Assembly: GCA_002359825.1 (NCBI GenBank)
Contig: DENY01000172.1
Span: 1-9,291, forward strand
Length of the DNA: 9,291 nt
Reading direction: 5' to 3'
Origin: Bacteroidales bacterium UBA2632
Lineage (GTDB): Bacteria; Bacteroidota; Bacteroidia; Bacteroidales; Dysgonomonadaceae
Shown here piece by piece: positions 6,034 through 9,291 of the stretch; positions within the stretch are counted from its first letter, which is position 1; every line of letters starts with the position of its first letter. The notes under the pieces were generated by a model. That model was not told where the DNA came from. It searched no databases and saw only the letters and a list, made by a program, of their open reading frames with translations. The translations under genes and the position numbers were made by a program.

Positions 6034-7542
6034 ATGGAAAAACAAAAACGACAAAAAAATACAAAAGTAGTAGAGAAAACAGTTATGGTAGCCGATATTG
6101 GAAAGATGCCACCACAAGCTCGCGAACTTGAAGAGGCTGTTTTGGGAGCATTGATGCTCGAAAAAGATGCATTCTCTATAATAAGCGATATTCTTACAGC
6201 TGAGAGTTTTTATGAAACCACCCATCAGTCGATTTTTGGTGCAATACACAAGTTGGCCATGCAGCAAAAACCGGTTGACGTTCTCACAGTGGTGGAAGAA
6301 TTGAAACGAAGAGGTGAACTTGAACAGGTAGGCGGTGCAGTATATGTAGCAGAATTGACAGACAAAGTCGCGTCTGCTGCTCACGTTGAGTATCATTCAC
6401 GTATTATTTCTCAAAAATATTTGGCGCGTCAACTTATCACATTTTCATCGGATGTTGTGAATCAAGCTTTCGATGAAATGGTGGATGTTGATGATTTGAT
6501 GCAAGAAACAGAGAGCCGGCTCTTTGAAATATCACAACGCAATGTTAAAAAGGATGTTATACAGATAAATCCTGTCATAAAAGAGGCATTAGCTAACCTA
6601 GAGATTGCAGCCAACCGAGAAGATGGTTTAAGCGGATTGCAATCAGGCTTTAAAAAATTGGACGAATTTACATCGGGTTGGCAGAAGTCGGACTTAGTTA
6701 TTATTGCTGCTCGTCCTGCAATGGGTAAAACAGCTTTGGTACTATCAATGGCCAAGAATATGGCGGTGAATTTTAAATATCCTATAGGGGTATTTTCGCT
6801 GGAGATGTCAAATGTTCAATTGGTAAACCGATTGATTGTGAATGTTTGCCAGATAGAAGGCGAGAAAATCAAAAGTGGTAGGCTCGACGAACATGAGTGG
6901 GAGAGACTGGATAGCAAAATAAAAGAGCTGTATGATGCACCCATCTATGTGGATGACACACCCAGTCTTTCGATATTTGAATTGAGAACCAAAGCGCGAC
7001 GCTTGGTGCGTGAACATGATGTGAAAATGATTATTATAGACTACCTACAGTTAATGAACGCCAGTGGAATGAATTATGGTAGTCGTGAGCAAGAGGTGAG
7101 TATGATTTCGCGTTCGCTGAAAGGATTGGCAAAGGAATTAAACATCCCTATCATTGCTTTGTCTCAATTGAATCGTGGAGTGGAGTCAAGACAAGGAGAA
7201 GGGAAAAGACCTCAGTTGTCAGATTTACGTGAATCGGGTGCTATTGAACAAGATGCGGATATTGTATGTTTTATACACCGACCCGAATATTACAAAATTA
7301 CGGAAGATGAGCACGGTTCTACAGCTGGTTTGGCTGAAATTGTTATTTCAAAACATAGAAATGGACCCACAGGAATCGTTCGTATGAGATTTGAGAACGA
7401 ATATGCTCTGTTTAAAGATGAAGAGCCACAATATGCAGAGTTTGGGTCGAGCATGAATAGACGTGTAGGTGGAGGAAAGGATAATTATTCATCTCCTGTT
7501 ACCGAGCATAATTACCCGAGGAGCAATGAAAATCCTTTTTAA
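6034..7542 (+). CDS. dnaB: Replicative DNA helicase DnaB
   Basis: A 502-residue hexameric helicase that unwinds DNA 5' to 3' at the replication fork and works with primase DnaG. The N-terminal domain (about 25-130) starts with MPPQARELEEAVLGALM, the standard DnaB opening, and a linker helix follows to about 195. The RecA-like domain (about 200-465) shows Walker A ARPAMGKT (226-233), Walker B MIIIDYLQL (332-340), the SQLNRGVESR segment (377-386), SDLRESGAIEQDAD (396-409) and the KHRNGPTG segment (440-447) that carries the arginine-finger region. The C-terminal tail (about 466-502) is low in complexity and rich in Gly, Ser and Asn. No intein or frameshift is seen. The start is the ATG just after the predicted promoter, and the length is normal for the Bacteroidetes protein. 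A small lipoprotein gene follows with almost no gap. Confidence 0.98.
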   Translation: MEKQKRQKNTKVVEKTVMVADIGKMPPQARELEEAVLGALMLEKDAFSIISDILTAESFYETTHQSIFGAIHKLAMQQKPVDVLTVVEELKRRGELEQVGGAVYVAELTDKVASAAHVEYHSRIISQKYLARQLITFSSDVVNQAFDEMVDVDDLMQETESRLFEISQRNVKKDVIQINPVIKEALANLEIAANREDGLSGLQSGFKKLDEFTSGWQKSDLVIIAARPAMGKTALVLSMAKNMAVNFKYPIGVFSLEMSNVQLVNRLIVNVCQIEGEKIKSGRLDEHEWERLDSKIKELYDAPIYVDDTPSLSIFELRTKARRLVREHDVKMIIIDYLQLMNASGMNYGSREQEVSMISRSLKGLAKELNIPIIALSQLNRGVESRQGEGKRPQLSDLRESGAIEQDADIVCFIHRPEYYKITEDEHGSTAGLAEIVISKHRNGPTGIVRMRFENEYALFKDEEPQYAEFGSSMNRRVGGGKDNYSSPVTEHNYPRSNENPF

Positions 7543-7543
7543 A

Positions 7544-7816
7544 ATGATGAGAAAAAGTTTCAAATATACGATGCTTGCAGTTGCAATGGTTGCATTAGTT
7601 AGTTGCAATTCTAAAAGTTCGGATGCAAAAAAAGCTGCCACGCTCATCAATAAAAGCATACAACAGACACATGCATTGAAGTTGGACGATGCAGAGAAGA
7701 CTTATCAAAAAGCTCAGAAGATTATCGATAAGTATAAAGAGAAAGAAGATTCAGATGAGTTTCTCAGGCTTTTCGCTATGTTTAGAGACAAAGAAAAAAA
7801 ACAAAATGCAAAATAA
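7544..7816 (+). CDS. Small lipoprotein with charged helical C-terminus, unknown function
   Basis: A 90-residue protein whose N-terminus MMRKSFKYTMLAVAMVALVSC is a lipoprotein signal with lipobox LVSC (Cys21). The mature part of about 70 residues is highly charged and predicted helical. The segment LKLDDAEKTYQKAQKII (about 50-66) resembles a single TPR-like helical hairpin, but one repeat is not enough for a family call. It should be anchored in the envelope. The start is uncertain: ATGs occur at 7544, 7547 and, 17 bp inside dnaB, at 7526. The last has GAGGAG only 2 bp upstream and would add six residues (MKILFK). I chose 7544 because it avoids the overlap and still gives a complete signal peptide. 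With 1 bp after the dnaB stop it is very likely co-transcribed with dnaB, though no functional link to replication is evident. Confidence 0.75.
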   Translation: MMRKSFKYTMLAVAMVALVSCNSKSSDAKKAATLINKSIQQTHALKLDDAEKTYQKAQKIIDKYKEKEDSDEFLRLFAMFRDKEKKQNAK

Positions 7817-7850
7817 ACTAATTCAATGCTTTAGCAATCCAAATAATGTG

Positions 7851-7858
7851 TAATTTTG
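7851..7858 (+). promoter_or_regulatory. Candidate -7 element for the LysM protein gene
   Basis: TAATTTTG is a full match to TAnnTTTG, but the -33 region has only a poor partner (TTTA at 7830-7833, 17 bp upstream). It predicts a leader of about 80 nt. Within that leader AGCATA (7901-7906) and TATGCT (7918-7923) can form a 6-bp hairpin with a T-rich loop, ending 24 bp before the ATG. Confidence 0.35.
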
Positions 7859-7947
7859 AATCTTCAATCATTACAATAAAAGAATATTAGAAGGATTTCA
7901 AGCATAGAGGATTTTTTTATGCTGCACCAAAACAATAATAACAAAAC

Positions 7948-9291
7948 ATGAATAGGTTTTATTTAATAACACTTTTTACAATATTCTCTTTGTGGATAAC
8001 TGCACAAGACTTTTCTTATCCAAAAGTCACCATTGATGGTCAAGAGTTTTATCGCTATGAGGTGAAACCAGGTGAAGGCCTTTTCTCAATTGCGAGAACA
8101 TTTTCGCTACCCATCGATCAAATTCTGAAATATAACCCGTCAGCCAAAGATGGGTTGATGAATGGTCAGAAATTGAATATCCCTATTCCTACATCGAAGG
8201 AGAAACCTGTGTCAGATCAGAATACTGTTTTTTATCACCGCATTGAGCGTGGCGAAACCGTTTATTCATTGGCTGCTACCTATAACACTACTCCAGATGA
8301 AATTTTTCGACTGAATCCGTCTTCCCGAGATGGTATAACAGAAGGAGCAGTTTTATCAATTCCTCAGCGGAAAGTAATCAGCGAAGTGAAAGAAGAAAAC
8401 TATCGTTATCACACGATATCACCTAAAGAGACACTTTACTCAGTTTCTAGGACCTATTCATTGACACCAGAAGATATTATTGCAGCAAATACTGGATTAT
8501 CAATTAATACTTTTCAGATTGGTAAAACAATTAGAATTCCATTTTTCGAATCCAACGAGACTTTCTCTTCTTATGAAGGACCTGTAGTTGTTGAACAGAA
8601 ACGGCATAAAGTGAAGCGCGGTGAAACTTTATATAGCATTGCACAGCAATATGAAGTGTCGGTAGAAGATATCAAAAAACAGAACCCTGGTGTCTCATCA
8701 TCAGATTTGAACACTAATAGTGAGTTGACTATCCCTGTGAAAAAAGTTGATCGGGAATTGGCCCGCCAAGATGCAGTAAATGAGTCACGTGCGAATGTCC
8801 TATTGTCGCAAAGAAAAAAATCTGACAAAATAAACGTGATGCAAGTGGGCCTACTGATGCCTTTCTTAGAAAAGAATGATGGTCAACCTGTTCGTATTCA
8901 AGAATATTATGAGGGTTTTTTGATGGCAGTAGATAAACTGAAAAAACAAGGGGCTAATCTCGAGCTTTATGTTTTTGATATAGGCACTGAGAAGAATACA
9001 AAAAAACTAGAAAGTTTATTGACTACAATGGAGATTCAAAATCTCGATTTGATAGTTGGTGGTGTTTCAGATAATCAAATAAAGATACTGTCTGATTTCT
9101 CAAAGTCTAAAAATATTAAATATGTGATTCCATTCTCTTCAAAAAACACGGAGGTATTGAACAATGGGAATGTTTTTCAAGTAAATACGCCTCAAGCGCA
9201 ACTTTACACAAAAGCATCTCAGGTTTTTGTGAACAAGTTTAATAAGTCTAACATTGTATTCCTTGCTACGGGTGAAAATGATAAAAAGGAT
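7948..9291 (+). CDS. Secreted protein with four LysM repeats and a type-I periplasmic-binding domain (C-terminus beyond window)
   Basis: Open from the ATG at 7948-7950 through the window end (448 codons, no stop). Residues 1-19 are a signal peptide with likely cleavage after ITA. Four LysM domains follow at about 35-80, 96-139, 153-198 and 219-263. Each has the pattern H/Y-x-V/I-x-x-G/K-E-T/G-L/V-x-S-(I/L/V)-A/S at the start and an I-P strand at the end; the first lacks the usual Thr (PGEGLFSIA). After a charged linker (about 264-295) a type-I periplasmic-binding fold begins with VMQVGLLMPFLE (297-308), EYYEGFLMAVDKL (319-331) and LDLIVGGVSDNQ (366-377), as in branched-chain amino-acid receptors. 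LysM binds GlcNAc-containing glycans, so the protein probably sits on peptidoglycan in the periplasm. The receptor-like domain may sense or scaffold rather than feed a transporter, since no ABC genes are seen. This architecture is common in Bacteroidetes and its function is not settled. Confidence 0.9.
   Translation, partial: MNRFYLITLFTIFSLWITAQDFSYPKVTIDGQEFYRYEVKPGEGLFSIARTFSLPIDQILKYNPSAKDGLMNGQKLNIPIPTSKEKPVSDQNTVFYHRIERGETVYSLAATYNTTPDEIFRLNPSSRDGITEGAVLSIPQRKVISEVKEENYRYHTISPKETLYSVSRTYSLTPEDIIAANTGLSINTFQIGKTIRIPFFESNETFSSYEGPVVVEQKRHKVKRGETLYSIAQQYEVSVEDIKKQNPGVSSSDLNTNSELTIPVKKVDRELARQDAVNESRANVLLSQRKKSDKINVMQVGLLMPFLEKNDGQPVRIQEYYEGFLMAVDKLKKQGANLELYVFDIGTEKNTKKLESLLTTMEIQNLDLIVGGVSDNQIKILSDFSKSKNIKYVIPFSSKNTEVLNNGNVFQVNTPQAQLYTKASQVFVNKFNKSNIVFLATGENDKKD

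Noticed and set aside
5983..6396. A 137-codon minus-strand ORF over the start of dnaB
   Set aside because: It overlaps a certain gene on the other strand and its promoter, and the translation (rich in Phe, Cys and Tyr) is typical of an antisense shadow.

Overview
The window looks like chromosomal DNA from a Bacteroidetes bacterium, most likely a Bacteroidales relative of the Dysgonomonas/Proteiniphilum type (the genus is inference). The DNA is AT-rich. Gene starts follow A-rich leaders without clear Shine-Dalgarno sites. Several promoter candidates fit the Bacteroidetes pattern, a -7 element TAnnTTTG with a TTTG/TTG-like -33 element. The lipoproteins and a LysM/type-I periplasmic-binding fusion protein also fit this phylum. 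I see no rRNA, tRNA, insertion sequence, integrase, CRISPR array or phage gene.

Layout. (1) 1-181, minus: the first 60 codons of a secreted lipoprotein cut by the window edge. (2) 394-2922, minus: three genes in one direction, in transcription order an AraC-family regulator, a pirin/YhhW-type cupin protein and an Frm2-like nitroreductase, ending at a clear intrinsic terminator at about 335-360. This looks like a small redox or electrophile-response module with its own regulator. (3) 3154-4209, plus: an AI-2E/PerM-family membrane protein, divergent from the regulator. (4) 4210-5182: nearly 1 kb with no convincing gene but many inverted repeats and a short 41-bp tandem repeat. This is the least explained part of the window. 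(5) 5183-5605, minus: a short DUF892 (YciE-like) four-helix protein that seems to have lost metal ligands, followed by its terminator. (6) 6034 to the right edge, plus: the replicative helicase gene dnaB behind a good promoter, a small lipoprotein gene directly after it, then a long gene open at the window end. That last gene encodes a signal peptide, four LysM repeats and the start of a type-I periplasmic-binding domain.

The protein-coding genes belong to known families. I do not see a clear new multi-gene system. The observations most worth following are the structured intergenic region, the ligand-poor DUF892 protein, and the proposed AraC/pirin/nitroreductase regulon.
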